Assembly (NCBI GenBank): GCA_934776915.1
Contig: CAKVNA010000037.1
Span: 1-7,532, forward strand
Reading direction: 5' to 3'
Source: an uncultured Clostridia bacterium
GTDB taxonomy: Bacteria; Bacillota; Clostridia; Christensenellales; UBA1242
Length of the DNA: 7,532 bases
Of the stretch, positions 1 through 6,043 are shown piece by piece (position 1 is the first letter of the stretch; each line of letters begins with the position of its first letter). A program made the position numbers and the translations under genes. The notes beneath the pieces were generated by a model. It was not told the origin of the DNA. It searched no databases and saw nothing but the letters and a program-made list of their open reading frames with translations.

Positions 1-306
1 ACAAGTAAAACCATATTTTTTTGCAATTTTAACATCTTTTTCAAGCCTTTTTTGCATAATATATCCAAACAAACCTCTTTTGAAGAATTTTGGCAAGTCT
101 TTTCCTTGATATCGCATATGCAAACTTGACACTCCAAGACCAGCTTTGCTTAAGAGTTCAATTTGTTTTTTTATGGAACCATTTTGATAATTAAATCTTC
201 TGTCTGCACAAGTTATCACATTGTCAAAGCCCGCTTCTTTTATCATCTTTATTCTTTCTGCAACATTTGTGCTGTAGCCAAAGTACATTGTTATTCCTTT
301 TTTCAT
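1..306 (-). CDS. Sugar phosphate isomerase/epimerase-like TIM-barrel protein (5' part only)
   Basis: The first 102 codons of a minus-strand gene lie here and the rest is beyond base 1. The protein begins MKKGITMYFGYSTNVAERIK and continues with an EAGFDNVIT segment and an AGLGVSSLHMRY segment. This is the usual opening of xylose-isomerase-like TIM barrels (AP endonuclease 2 superfamily): a first beta strand, a helix over the 'agfd.v' strand, then a 'Gl.v.slH' strand carrying a histidine. Members isomerise or epimerise sugars and polyols using divalent metal. The metal ligands would be in the missing part, so the substrate cannot be named. I chose ATG at 306-304 because AAGGAG (minus strand of 313-318) ends 6 nt before it; an in-frame ATG at 312 has no room for that site. 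A very good promoter lies just upstream, so the gene heads its own transcript, divergent from rubrerythrin. Confidence 0.8.
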   Translation of the reverse strand, partial: MKKGITMYFGYSTNVAERIKMIKEAGFDNVITCADRRFNYQNGSIKKQIELLSKAGLGVSSLHMRYQGKDLPKFFKRGLFGYIMQKRLEKDVKIAKKYGFTC

Positions 307-330
307 TCGCATCTCCTTAATTCATTGCAT

Positions 331-358
331 ATTATAACCTTAATTCTCTTTAAGTCAA
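331..358 (-). promoter_or_regulatory. Sigma-A-type promoter for the TIM-barrel gene
   Basis: On the minus strand, TTGACT (bases 358-353) is followed after 16 nt by a perfect TATAAT (336-331). Transcription would begin near base 324, leaving a leader of about 18 nt that contains the AAGGAG ribosome binding site. Both hexamers are close to consensus, so this is one of the most secure promoters in the window. Confidence 0.8.
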
Positions 359-381
359 ACAAAATGAGTTGTTAAATTTGT

Positions 382-411
382 TTGGAAAAATTTTAAAATA
401 TATGTTATACT
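382..411 (+). promoter_or_regulatory. Extended -10 promoter for rubrerythrin
   Basis: TTGGAA at 382-387 and TATACT at 406-411 are separated by 18 nt. The -10 is preceded by TG at 403-404, forming an extended -10 that compensates for the weak -35. The predicted start near 418 gives a leader of about 40 nt. This promoter is back to back with that of the TIM-barrel gene, so a regulator bound in 337-405 could touch both. I see no convincing PerR box. Confidence 0.7.
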
Positions 412-457
412 TTGAATGTTAAAAGAAATTTTGACGAATATAAAAAAGGAGAAAATT

Positions 458-994
458 ATGAATAAATATATTGGAACAAGAACAGAAAAGAATTTACTTA
501 CCGCTTTTGAAGGAGAAAGTCAAGCAAGAAATAAATATACATATTTTGCATCAGTTGCCAAAAAGGAAGGCTATGAACAAATTGCAAGTATTTTTGAACA
601 AACAGCAAACAACGAAAAAGAACATGCAAAAATGTGGTATAAAGAGTTGGGGCTTATTGGCAATACCGCAGAAAACTTAAGAACTGCCAGCGAGGGGGAA
701 AACTTTGAATGGACAGATATGTATGTCGGCTTTGCAAAAACAGCAGAGGAAGAAGGTTTTGTGGAACTTGCAAAGAAATTTAGAGCAGTGGCAGACATTG
801 AAAAACGCCATGAAGAACGCTATCGTGCACTTCTTAAAAATGTTGAAACAAAACAAGTTTTTGAAAAGAGTGAGATAAAAGTTTGGGAATGCAGAAACTG
901 CGGACATATTGTTGTTGGCAAGGCTGCTCCACAAGTTTGCCCAGTGTGCAATCACCCACAATCATATTTTGAAATTATGAGCAACAACTACTAA
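458..994 (+). CDS. rbr: Rubrerythrin
   Basis: A complete 178-residue rubrerythrin, a cytoplasmic non-haem iron protein that reduces hydrogen peroxide to water in anaerobes with electrons passed through rubredoxin-type carriers. Residues 1-135 form the ferritin-like four-helix diiron domain. The iron ligands known for this family are all present: Glu20 (in FEGESQARN), Glu53 and His56 (NNEKEH), Glu81 and Glu84 (GENFEW), and Glu115 with His118 (DIEKRH). Residues 143-172 are the C-terminal rubredoxin domain, whose four iron-binding cysteines are Cys145 and Cys148 (CRNCGH) and Cys161 and Cys164 (CPVCNHP). Domain order and length are those of classical rubrerythrin. The start is ATG at 458, with AAGGAG at 446-451 and 6 nt spacing; an upstream in-frame ATG at 416 lies at the predicted transcription start and is not used. 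The gene is monocistronic between its promoter and the terminator at 998. Confidence 0.97.
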   Translation: MNKYIGTRTEKNLLTAFEGESQARNKYTYFASVAKKEGYEQIASIFEQTANNEKEHAKMWYKELGLIGNTAENLRTASEGENFEWTDMYVGFAKTAEEEGFVELAKKFRAVADIEKRHEERYRALLKNVETKQVFEKSEIKVWECRNCGHIVVGKAAPQVCPVCNHPQSYFEIMSNNY

Positions 995-997
995 TTC

Positions 998-1031
998 AAA
1001 AAGACATATCTTCTTCGGATATGTCTTTTTT
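998..1031. terminator. Intrinsic terminator between convergent genes, likely bidirectional
   Basis: GACATATC (1003-1010) pairs perfectly with GATATGTC (1018-1025) around a 7-nt loop. The stem is flanked by AAAAA (998-1002) and TTTTTT (1026-1031), so a T tract follows the stem on either strand. It lies 3 nt after the rubrerythrin stop and 16 nt beyond the permease stop, and can end both transcripts. Confidence 0.9.
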
Positions 1032-1047
1032 ATATGCTCATACAACT

Positions 1048-2556
1048 TTATTCCTTTAAGTCTTCTTCAATATTCTTTTCTTCAAAAATGCTGACTTGCT
1101 GTGATGTTGTTTTGGGTGAGGGTGCTTGGGTGGGGGAGAGTTCATTTTTGCAATGCAAGTTGTGTGGTGACTTTTTGCATGAAGTTTTGCGGTCAAGAAG
1201 AAAGCCTACAAACATAAGAATGGCAAAGATTATGAGATAAAACAACACGGGGAAGGAAAATTGACCTTGCTCTTTTGCTCGTTGAAATTCAAACACTCCA
1301 TGACCCATAATGGCACTGAAAATCATAAACAAACACGCAATTATGGCAAAGACGGGAAGGACAAAGCGGAAGAACTTGTTTTCAGATTTTTCTTTTCGCA
1401 TGAAGTTTATGAAAAGTGGGATATACATTGCATAAACAGTTATAACGGGCAAGTCGCAACTGTCAAAACTGAACACACCAAACCATTTGACCGGGGCAAG
1501 CATTGCTCCATAATAATACAATAGCCAAAGACTTGTCATAACAAGCCCAAACACGCAACTATTTGCGGGCATATTTGTTGACTTATCCACTTGGGAAAAT
1601 TTTTCTGGCAAAAGACCTCTGTTTCTTGAAGATAGTGCATACAATGCCCGTGCTCCGCCAACAGTAAGACCATTAAGAGTGCCTAAACAACAAACAACGG
1701 CAAACACACCAAGAATTGTTCCAGCAACCGAGCCAAAAATGTTTACAAAGCCCGCACTAACGCCCGTTTGCTGCAAGGTGGAAATATCCGCACTGCCATA
1801 AAGTCCTAGAAAATATACAAGATATATCCCCATTGTGGCAACACTTCCCCAAAGAAGTGCCAAGGGAAGATTGCGTTTGGAATTTTTGAGTTCACTGTTG
1901 ATGCTTGTGGCAACAATCCAGCCTTCATAGGCAAAAGATGTGGCAACAATCGCCTTAAACAGCCCACCACCAAAAGCAACATTTGCTGTTTGAGTTATGT
2001 TTTCTACTGTTATCCCACGGCAAAGCCCAAAGATTATACCCACAACTGCCATAAGAAGAAGGGGGATAAGTTTTATTATCGTTGTTGAAATTTGAAACTT
2101 GCCAGAAAGTTTTGGGGCAAGTGAATTTAGGGCAAAAGACAAAACAACAAGTGTTCCCGCAATGGCAAGACACGCCCCACCCGTTTGAGAAAAACCTAAA
2201 AGAATGCAAATAAATTTTGCACTTGCATATGCTAAAAATGACACCATAGTTGGGCAATATATGCACGCCATAAACCAACCTACATAATAGGCATAGTTTT
2301 CACCGCACATAGCTTCGGCATAGTCAACAATGCCGCCGCACCTTTTATATTTTCCCGCCATGCGACCAAGTGCGCACGCACAACTAAGCATAACAAGCCC
2401 GCTTGCCACCCAGGCAATTATGCCTTGGAAAAGGTTGCCAGAAGTGTAGTTTAAGACATCAATCGCCTTAAAGAATGCTCCACTTCCAATAATTATCCCC
2501 ACCACAAGGCAAATGGCAACGGGAAGATTGTATTTTGTTTTCAGTTTGTTTTCCAT
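1048..2556 (-). CDS. APC-family amino acid permease
   Basis: A 502-residue polytopic inner-membrane transporter of the amino acid-polyamine-organocation superfamily, probably a proton-coupled permease or exchanger of the LAT/SteT-like kind. The diagnostic TM1 motif GIIIGSGAFF is at residues 20-29; its unwound GSG holds the substrate alpha-carboxylate in this fold. The TM6 counterpart FAYEGW is at 208-213, and GGIVDYAEA at 74-82 fits the conserved TM3 region. About twelve hydrophobic segments can be traced. The last ~45 residues are a polar cytoplasmic tail, rich in Lys, Ser, Pro and then Glu, and longer than in most family members. Cysteine is unusually common in the membrane part. I chose ATG at 2556-2554 because TM1 then begins about 10 residues in; an in-frame TTG at 2610 adds 18 residues unlike the family. 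Neither start has a good ribosome binding site. The substrate cannot be assigned. Confidence 0.9.
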   Translation of the reverse strand: MENKLKTKYNLPVAICLVVGIIIGSGAFFKAIDVLNYTSGNLFQGIIAWVASGLVMLSCACALGRMAGKYKRCGGIVDYAEAMCGENYAYYVGWFMACIYCPTMVSFLAYASAKFICILLGFSQTGGACLAIAGTLVVLSFALNSLAPKLSGKFQISTTIIKLIPLLLMAVVGIIFGLCRGITVENITQTANVAFGGGLFKAIVATSFAYEGWIVATSINSELKNSKRNLPLALLWGSVATMGIYLVYFLGLYGSADISTLQQTGVSAGFVNIFGSVAGTILGVFAVVCCLGTLNGLTVGGARALYALSSRNRGLLPEKFSQVDKSTNMPANSCVFGLVMTSLWLLYYYGAMLAPVKWFGVFSFDSCDLPVITVYAMYIPLFINFMRKEKSENKFFRFVLPVFAIIACLFMIFSAIMGHGVFEFQRAKEQGQFSFPVLFYLIIFAILMFVGFLLDRKTSCKKSPHNLHCKNELSPTQAPSPKTTSQQVSIFEEKNIEEDLKE

Positions 2557-2562
2557 GTTTGT

Positions 2563-2593
2563 TTTATATGATTGCAAGATAGTTTTTGTGCAA
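2563..2593 (-). promoter_or_regulatory. Possible weak promoter for the APC permease
   Basis: On the minus strand TTGCAC (2593-2588) and TATAAA (2568-2563) are 19 nt apart, which is longer than ideal. The -10 ends only 6 nt before the chosen ATG, so transcription would start at or next to the start codon. This is a tentative call; the real promoter may be elsewhere. Confidence 0.3.
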
Positions 2594-2630
2594 AAGGTGG
2601 CGGGTTGCAAAAATTTTGTCGAAATGCATA

Positions 2631-2659
2631 TTGACTTATATCAATCTTTTTGCTATCAT
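2631..2659 (+). promoter_or_regulatory. Sigma-A-type promoter for the two-gene operon
   Basis: TTGACT (2631-2636) and TATCAT (2654-2659) have the ideal 17-nt spacing. The start near 2666 leaves a leader of about 49 nt before the ATG at 2715. It also rules out the upstream in-frame GTG at 2664 as the translation start. Confidence 0.78.
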
Positions 2660-2714
2660 TTAGGTGAAAATTAAATATGTATATTCTCGCTATGTTCAAT
2701 TTTTTGGAGGCAAA

Positions 2715-4538
2715 ATGGCACAAAATTTTAGGAACAATTACAAAGACAGAACTCGCCAAACAAAGGTTAGAGGGGAGCATATCTCACCCAAAAGACCACC
2801 TAAAAAGCGGGCTACTCATGTGGATAGTTCTGCCAAAAAGAAAGTTTCAAAGGACAGCCTTTTGAGTGTGGATAGGGAGAATGTCCCTTATTGGGTTTTT
2901 AGAAAACTGAATGTGACGGGTTGGGACGAACTCGACAAAATGTTTGAAATGGAATATGCCGATGCGGTTAGGAAAAACAGGCCACCATTTTCGGGCAATG
3001 TGTTTGTCAACTTTTGGTATGACGATAAAATGGCGATTGAAGACATAAAAGAGTCGCTTCGTGTTCGCTGGATGGCAAATAACTGTGCTCCATATGGCAA
3101 ACTGTGGGAAATTGTTTATGACGAAATGAAAAGAAGATATGACCCACAAGTTGCAGACCGTTTGGGAATGCCAAATGGAAAGAGATTTAAGGAAGATTTG
3201 TGCGCTGCTCCTCATGAAGATGATGAGTTGTTTTTGCACACGGACAAATTTAAAAACGCATTTGAAAATGCTGTTAAAATTCCACTTTCAAATTGGAGAG
3301 TTATGAACAGATGTGGCAACAAAATTGAAAGATTGGAGTTTATGTGCCGTTTGCTTATTGACGGAAAAGTGGAAACAATGGTCGGTTGCTTTGAAAGACG
3401 AATTAAGAAAAATCAATTTGTAAGACATGGCGGCAGTTCCATTGGAATGTATGGATATTTTCGTGGCGACAACACAAAGCGATTTACAATAAGAAGACAA
3501 GATTACAAGCCACCTTATTCTCACAAAAACAAACTTTCAAACGGTCAAGTTAAATTTAGAAAGCACGGCGGGCAAAAAGAAATGTTTGCACTGGATATGT
3601 TTGATGTGCCAAACACCAACGCCTCGCATGAACACAACTACACGCTTTCGCAAAGATTGTTTACAAATGTCCGTTTCCCAGTGGACAGCGAGCCAACAGA
3701 CAAGAGCAAACAACAAGGGCGTGAATACATTTATGAAACCTTTGACGAAATGTCGGCAGAATTTATGAAAAACAAAAATCTCTTGATGTTCAACATTCCT
3801 CTGTTTGAAATTCAAAAGGAAACCGTTGTAAAACTTGCCGAGAAATATTGCCCAGTGTATGATGCAGCATTCAATGCAAATTTTGAAGCACCAAAAGCAC
3901 TAAAGCGTGGGCTTGACCCAGTGCAAGACGCCTTGATTAAAGTTGGCAAATCGCCATATGCTGCAACCCCTCACCTTGAAAAAGTTTTTCACTTGACGGA
4001 AGACGCAAATGGCAAGACTTATGCAAAAGACAAAAAGAGTAACATAGTTAAGGAGTTTGTCGCAAGCAAAAAAGCAAAGGACAACAGCACTGCCGACTAT
4101 ATAAAACACCTCAACGAGGAAGGGCAAAAGGAACGAAATTTTGAGGCAAAAAGTCCTGCTATTCAAAACTTACATAACACCGAAAAACGCCACAAGAAGA
4201 AAAAATCTAACAACAAAAATAATTCGCATGAGTTTGATGATGTAAGTCAAAAGACTAAGGAAATTGTCGGGGGAATGAGAGAGTTCCGCAGACAGAAAAG
4301 AAAACAAAACAGAGGCGAAAATGCCTTTGGCGGAAATATTGACGAAGAATATTACAAAGACCTAGGCAAATCGCTTGGCTTTGATGACAGAGAATATGAT
4401 GAAATTGATGTGGGCGAAAACACACATAAGGGAGAGCAAACCCACACAAGAAGAATGAATGACGAAATGGCAACTGACGGAGTGTTTGACGACCTTGACG
4501 ATGAAGTGGAAAGCGAGGAGGAAAACTATGAACATTGA
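2715..4538 (+). CDS. Large charged soluble protein of unknown function
   Basis: A complete 607-residue protein that I do not recognise. It has no signal peptide or membrane segment, so it should be cytoplasmic. Three regions can be seen. The first ~50 residues are basic and low-complexity, with KRPPKKR at 26-32. Residues ~55-420 look folded: rich in aromatic and charged residues, with a stretch near 195-230 containing NRCGNKIERLEF and a cysteine pair ~20 residues apart that could be strand-rich. From ~430 on it is lysine- and asparagine-rich (HKKKKSNNKNN near 495) and probably disordered, ending in the strongly acidic DDLDDEVESEEENYEH. The basic head and acidic tail could suit nucleic acid or protein scaffolding, but that is a guess. 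The start ATG at 2715 follows GGAGG (2706-2710) by 4 nt. The gene is first in an operon and its last 11 bases overlap the next gene. Confidence 0.88.
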   Translation: MAQNFRNNYKDRTRQTKVRGEHISPKRPPKKRATHVDSSAKKKVSKDSLLSVDRENVPYWVFRKLNVTGWDELDKMFEMEYADAVRKNRPPFSGNVFVNFWYDDKMAIEDIKESLRVRWMANNCAPYGKLWEIVYDEMKRRYDPQVADRLGMPNGKRFKEDLCAAPHEDDELFLHTDKFKNAFENAVKIPLSNWRVMNRCGNKIERLEFMCRLLIDGKVETMVGCFERRIKKNQFVRHGGSSIGMYGYFRGDNTKRFTIRRQDYKPPYSHKNKLSNGQVKFRKHGGQKEMFALDMFDVPNTNASHEHNYTLSQRLFTNVRFPVDSEPTDKSKQQGREYIYETFDEMSAEFMKNKNLLMFNIPLFEIQKETVVKLAEKYCPVYDAAFNANFEAPKALKRGLDPVQDALIKVGKSPYAATPHLEKVFHLTEDANGKTYAKDKKSNIVKEFVASKKAKDNSTADYIKHLNEEGQKERNFEAKSPAIQNLHNTEKRHKKKKSNNKNNSHEFDDVSQKTKEIVGGMREFRRQKRKQNRGENAFGGNIDEEYYKDLGKSLGFDDREYDEIDVGENTHKGEQTHTRRMNDEMATDGVFDDLDDEVESEEENYEH

Positions 4539-4893
4539 AAGTCTTGAAAAAGTTTTTGGAGCGGAAGCAGAAGTTAGGGAATATGGCAGAGGATTTGTTG
4601 TGCAGACCATTTTTTGCTCGCCACAAACGGCAGAACCACTTGTCGTTGGCATTATTGAAAATGAAGAAAACAAACTTGACTTTACAGATTTTGGTTTTGC
4701 CTCAGAATTTTTGGAAAAAAACAAACTTGACCTTGATGAATTGTTTTATAAAATTTCTGACATTGCAAAACAACATGATGTGGAGTGGATTGATGATGAA
4801 CTCTTTTGCTATTGCGACAAAAAAGATGCAAAACTCTGCTGGAGCAACATGGTCGAAGCAATGCAAGAGATATTAAGTTTGTCCACAAAATAG
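4528..4893 (+). CDS. Small acidic protein of unknown function, coupled to the upstream gene
   Basis: A complete 121-residue acidic, soluble protein. It begins MNIESLEKVFG and has a strand-rich first half ending in LDFTDFGFASEFL (about residues 51-63), then a helical, Asp/Glu/Lys-rich second half with WIDDELFCYCD. The '..l.f.DfG.....L' pattern recalls the small DUF1828-type domain, where a 'DdG' turn precedes a helix, but the likeness is faint and I do not assign it. The start ATG at 4528 lies inside the end of the preceding gene, whose stop is at 4536-4538. Its ribosome binding site GAGGAGG (4515-4521) is 6 nt upstream, also within that gene. Such an 11-base overlap usually means translational coupling and a shared process or complex. 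An in-frame ATG at 4459 lies deep in the upstream gene and lacks a binding site. Confidence 0.87.
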   Translation: MNIESLEKVFGAEAEVREYGRGFVVQTIFCSPQTAEPLVVGIIENEENKLDFTDFGFASEFLEKNKLDLDELFYKISDIAKQHDVEWIDDELFCYCDKKDAKLCWSNMVEAMQEILSLSTK

Positions 4894-4910
4894 CAAAAAT
4901 TGTGGACAAG
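4878..4910. repeat. Perfect inverted repeat TTGTCCACAA / TTGTGGACAA
   Basis: TTGTCCACAA (4879-4888) and TTGTGGACAA (4900-4909) are exact reverse complements around an 11-nt spacer. The left arm covers the last codons of the 121-residue gene. As RNA it is a stable 10-bp hairpin, but no T tract follows on either strand, so it is not a standard terminator. As DNA it is two inverted copies of TTGTCCACA, close to the DnaA-box consensus TTATNCACA. It could also protect the 3' end of the operon message. Confidence 0.7.
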
Positions 4911-4963
4911 GTGGGGAAAAGAAAAAAGTTTTTACAATTTTTTGAAAAAGTTGCTAAAAATAT

Positions 4964-4992
4964 TTGTGTAAAAATTTTAAATATGCTAACAT
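4964..4992 (+). promoter_or_regulatory. Extended -10 promoter for the first surface-protein gene
   Basis: TTGTGT (4964-4969), a 17-nt spacer ending in TGC, and TAACAT (4987-4992) make an extended -10 promoter. Transcription would start near 4999, giving a leader of about 200 nt. That length is itself suggestive of leader-mediated control, and the leader contains the pseudoknot-like block at 5060-5109. An inverted repeat AATATGCT/AGCATATT (4980-4987 and 5014-5021) overlaps the -10. Confidence 0.55.
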
Positions 4993-5059
4993 AAAGTCAG
5001 CAATTTGCTTGAGAGCATATTCGCCACCGCTATCGAGTGAGTTGCTAACCAGATAAAAA

Positions 5060-5109
5060 CCTATGTCGCACTGAGCGGACAATCAGTGTGGTCGGGATAA
5101 TGTCCAGCA
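5060..5109 (+). promoter_or_regulatory. Candidate structured RNA, copy A (H-type pseudoknot) in leader of surface gene 1
   Basis: This block shares about 33 of 50 positions with the block at 5848-5899, including CCT, GTCGCA, GGACAA, GG, GGGA and TGTCCAGCA in the same order, while the flanks differ. GCACTGA (5068-5074) pairs with TCAGTGT (5083-5089) around the loop GCGGACAA. Loop bases GGACA (5077-5081) can then pair with TGTCC (5101-5105), across a linker GGTCGGGATAA, to give an H-type pseudoknot. It lies 89 nt before the start codon of gene 1 and is followed at once by a terminator-like hairpin. It is not a tRNA, T-box, TPP, SAM-I or c-di-GMP-I element by motif. It could instead be a DNA operator with TTGTCC half-sites. 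Confidence 0.55.
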
Positions 5110-5125
5110 GAGTTTTCTGTTTTTT
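5106..5125 (+). terminator. Short hairpin with T tract; possible attenuator after copy A
   Basis: AGCAGA (5106-5111) can pair with TCTGTT (5116-5121) across a GTTT loop, with six Ts at 5120-5125. The stem is weak. Its left arm uses the AGCA that ends the conserved block, so folding of the pseudoknot region and of this hairpin would interact. It lies between the promoter and the gene, which is the position of an attenuator. Confidence 0.35.
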
Positions 5126-5181
5126 GCAAAAGTTTGAGGTATCTTGCCAAAGTGCAATTATGGATATCTAGTATCAAGTAA

Positions 5182-5188
5182 AAGGAGG
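5182..5188 (+). promoter_or_regulatory. Ribosome binding site with long spacing, surface gene 1
   Basis: AAGGAGG is a near-perfect Shine-Dalgarno sequence, but it ends 10 nt before the ATG at 5199. No closer start codon exists. The paralogue at 6114 has the same layout with 13 nt. Confidence 0.85.
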
Positions 5189-5198
5189 AATCATTCTT

Positions 5199-5837
5199 AT
5201 GTCGAAGAAAAAACTTGCTATCATGATAACATCTCTTTGCTTGGTGGTGGTCGCCGCCGTTGCTGCTGTTGTGGCAGTTCTTGCTGCGGCAAACATTGGA
5301 ATCAATTCCAATCTTAATGTTTCTTACAACCCAGTTGGTGCTGTTTATGCAGATGTCGAATCTTTCTACAAGAAGGGTGCTTCTGGCACAAAGACTGCAA
5401 TCGGTTCTAAACAATCATTCAATTACGGAACATCATCTTCAACAGGTGCTGCAATCAGCCCATCGGCTATTGCTCTTAACGATACAGATACATATGTTGT
5501 TTTCTGTTTCTCATTCAAAAACACAGTTAACGAATCTCAAAACCCAAATAGTAAATATTTGACTGTTGGTGTTACAAACAATGGCGCAGCATCAAACATG
5601 GATGTTGCCGTTCGTTTCACAACAACTGCTCTTGCTGATGCAAACCTTACATATGCAGCGGTCAGTGCTCTTTCAGCAACTGACACAACTGGCACAACAC
5701 TTTCAAAGTTGTCTTCTGGAACAACTGGTTATATGTATGTTGCAGTGCAACGCCAAGAAGGCATTAAAGGAAGTTATGGCACAAAATCTGGCTCATCAAC
5801 AACTTTTGCATTTGCTCTTTCAGTTTCAGCTTCATAA
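5199..5837 (+). CDS. Exported surface/fibre-like protein, paralogue 1
   Basis: A complete 212-residue secreted or membrane-anchored protein. MSKKK is followed by one hydrophobic segment (residues 6-31), then NIGINSNLNVSYNP, and a ~165-residue Ser/Thr/Ala/Gly-rich body with alternating beta-strand character: YVVFCFSFKN, YLTVGVTNNG, MDVAVRFTT, GYMYVAVQRQ and a C-terminal TFAFALSVSAS. There is no lipobox or sortase motif; the single early Cys is inside the hydrophobic segment, and a second lies in the FCFSF strand. Small residues AAA at 29-31 could be a signal peptidase site. The likely role is an abundant envelope subunit. The architecture loosely recalls TasA/camelysin-type, SipW-processed fibre proteins, but no SipW gene is visible and I cannot show homology. 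Codons are biased to those of highly expressed genes. It is 35/45 identical to paralogue 2 over the N-terminus and shares the C-terminal GTKSG motif. Confidence 0.9.
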   Translation: MSKKKLAIMITSLCLVVVAAVAAVVAVLAAANIGINSNLNVSYNPVGAVYADVESFYKKGASGTKTAIGSKQSFNYGTSSSTGAAISPSAIALNDTDTYVVFCFSFKNTVNESQNPNSKYLTVGVTNNGAASNMDVAVRFTTTALADANLTYAAVSALSATDTTGTTLSKLSSGTTGYMYVAVQRQEGIKGSYGTKSGSSTTFAFALSVSAS

Positions 5838-5847
5838 TTAAAATTGA

Positions 5848-5899
5848 CCTTGGTCGCATGGGCATGGACAACCCTTGCGGAATGGGAACTTGTCCAGCA
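5848..5899 (+). promoter_or_regulatory. Candidate structured RNA, copy B (H-type pseudoknot) between surface genes 1 and 2
   Basis: This is the second copy of the block at 5060. GCATGGG (5856-5862) pairs with CCCTTGC (5872-5878), with one T-T mismatch, around a 9-nt loop ending GGACAA (5866-5871). All six of those loop bases are complementary to TTGTCC (5890-5895) across the linker GGAATGGGAAC, after which AGCA follows as in copy A. Compared with copy A, the hairpin arms change together (T-A to G-C, A-T to G-C, G-T to G-C), which supports a real RNA structure. It begins 10 nt after the stop of gene 1 and 266 nt before gene 2, so it may belong to the 3' end of one transcript, the leader of the next, or both. 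No T tract follows this copy. Confidence 0.55.
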
Positions 5900-5917
5900 A
5901 AATACAACCAAACACAA

Positions 5918-6006
5918 TTTGCAGTTTGCATATGGCAAATCTGGTGGTGAGTTTGTAGTTTGCAAAAGGCAAACGGGTGACATAAAGTTGCAAGTTTGCA
6001 AACGGT
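5918..6006 (+). repeat. Three degenerate direct repeats centred on AGTTTGCA
   Basis: Units start at about 5918, 5952 and 5988, each built around AGTTTGCA, with a period of 34-36 nt. The first two each form a small hairpin: CAGTTTGC with GCAAATCTG, one bulge (5922-5943), and GTTTGC with GCAAAC (5958-5974). The third contains the palindrome GTTTGCAAAC (5994-6003). The spacing is close to a whole number of helical turns, as in iterons or multiple operators upstream of gene 2. There are too few copies and too short a period for CRISPR. Confidence 0.5.
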
Positions 6007-6043
6007 TTGAGGATTTTCCACAAAAATCTCGGAGGAAAGTGGG

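Noticed and set aside
332..346. PerR box in the rubrerythrin upstream region
   Set aside because: The half-site TTATAA is the -10 of the divergent gene, and the rest matches the PerR consensus at only about 9 of 14 positions.
2664..2714. GTG start extending the 607-residue protein by 17 residues
   Set aside because: GTG falls at the predicted transcription start and has no ribosome binding site, whereas ATG 2715 follows GGAGG.
4999..5198. c-di-GMP, SAM, TPP, cobalamin or T-box riboswitch
   Set aside because: Searched by eye for their conserved core words; none is present in order.
5199..5310. Lipoprotein signal or type IV pilin leader on the surface proteins
   Set aside because: The cysteine is preceded by TSL in the middle of the hydrophobic segment, not a lipobox, and there is no GF(T)LIE-type pilin cleavage motif.
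5918..6006. CRISPR array
   Set aside because: Only three degenerate units with a 34-36 nt period, no constant repeat separated by unique spacers of usual length, and no cas genes.
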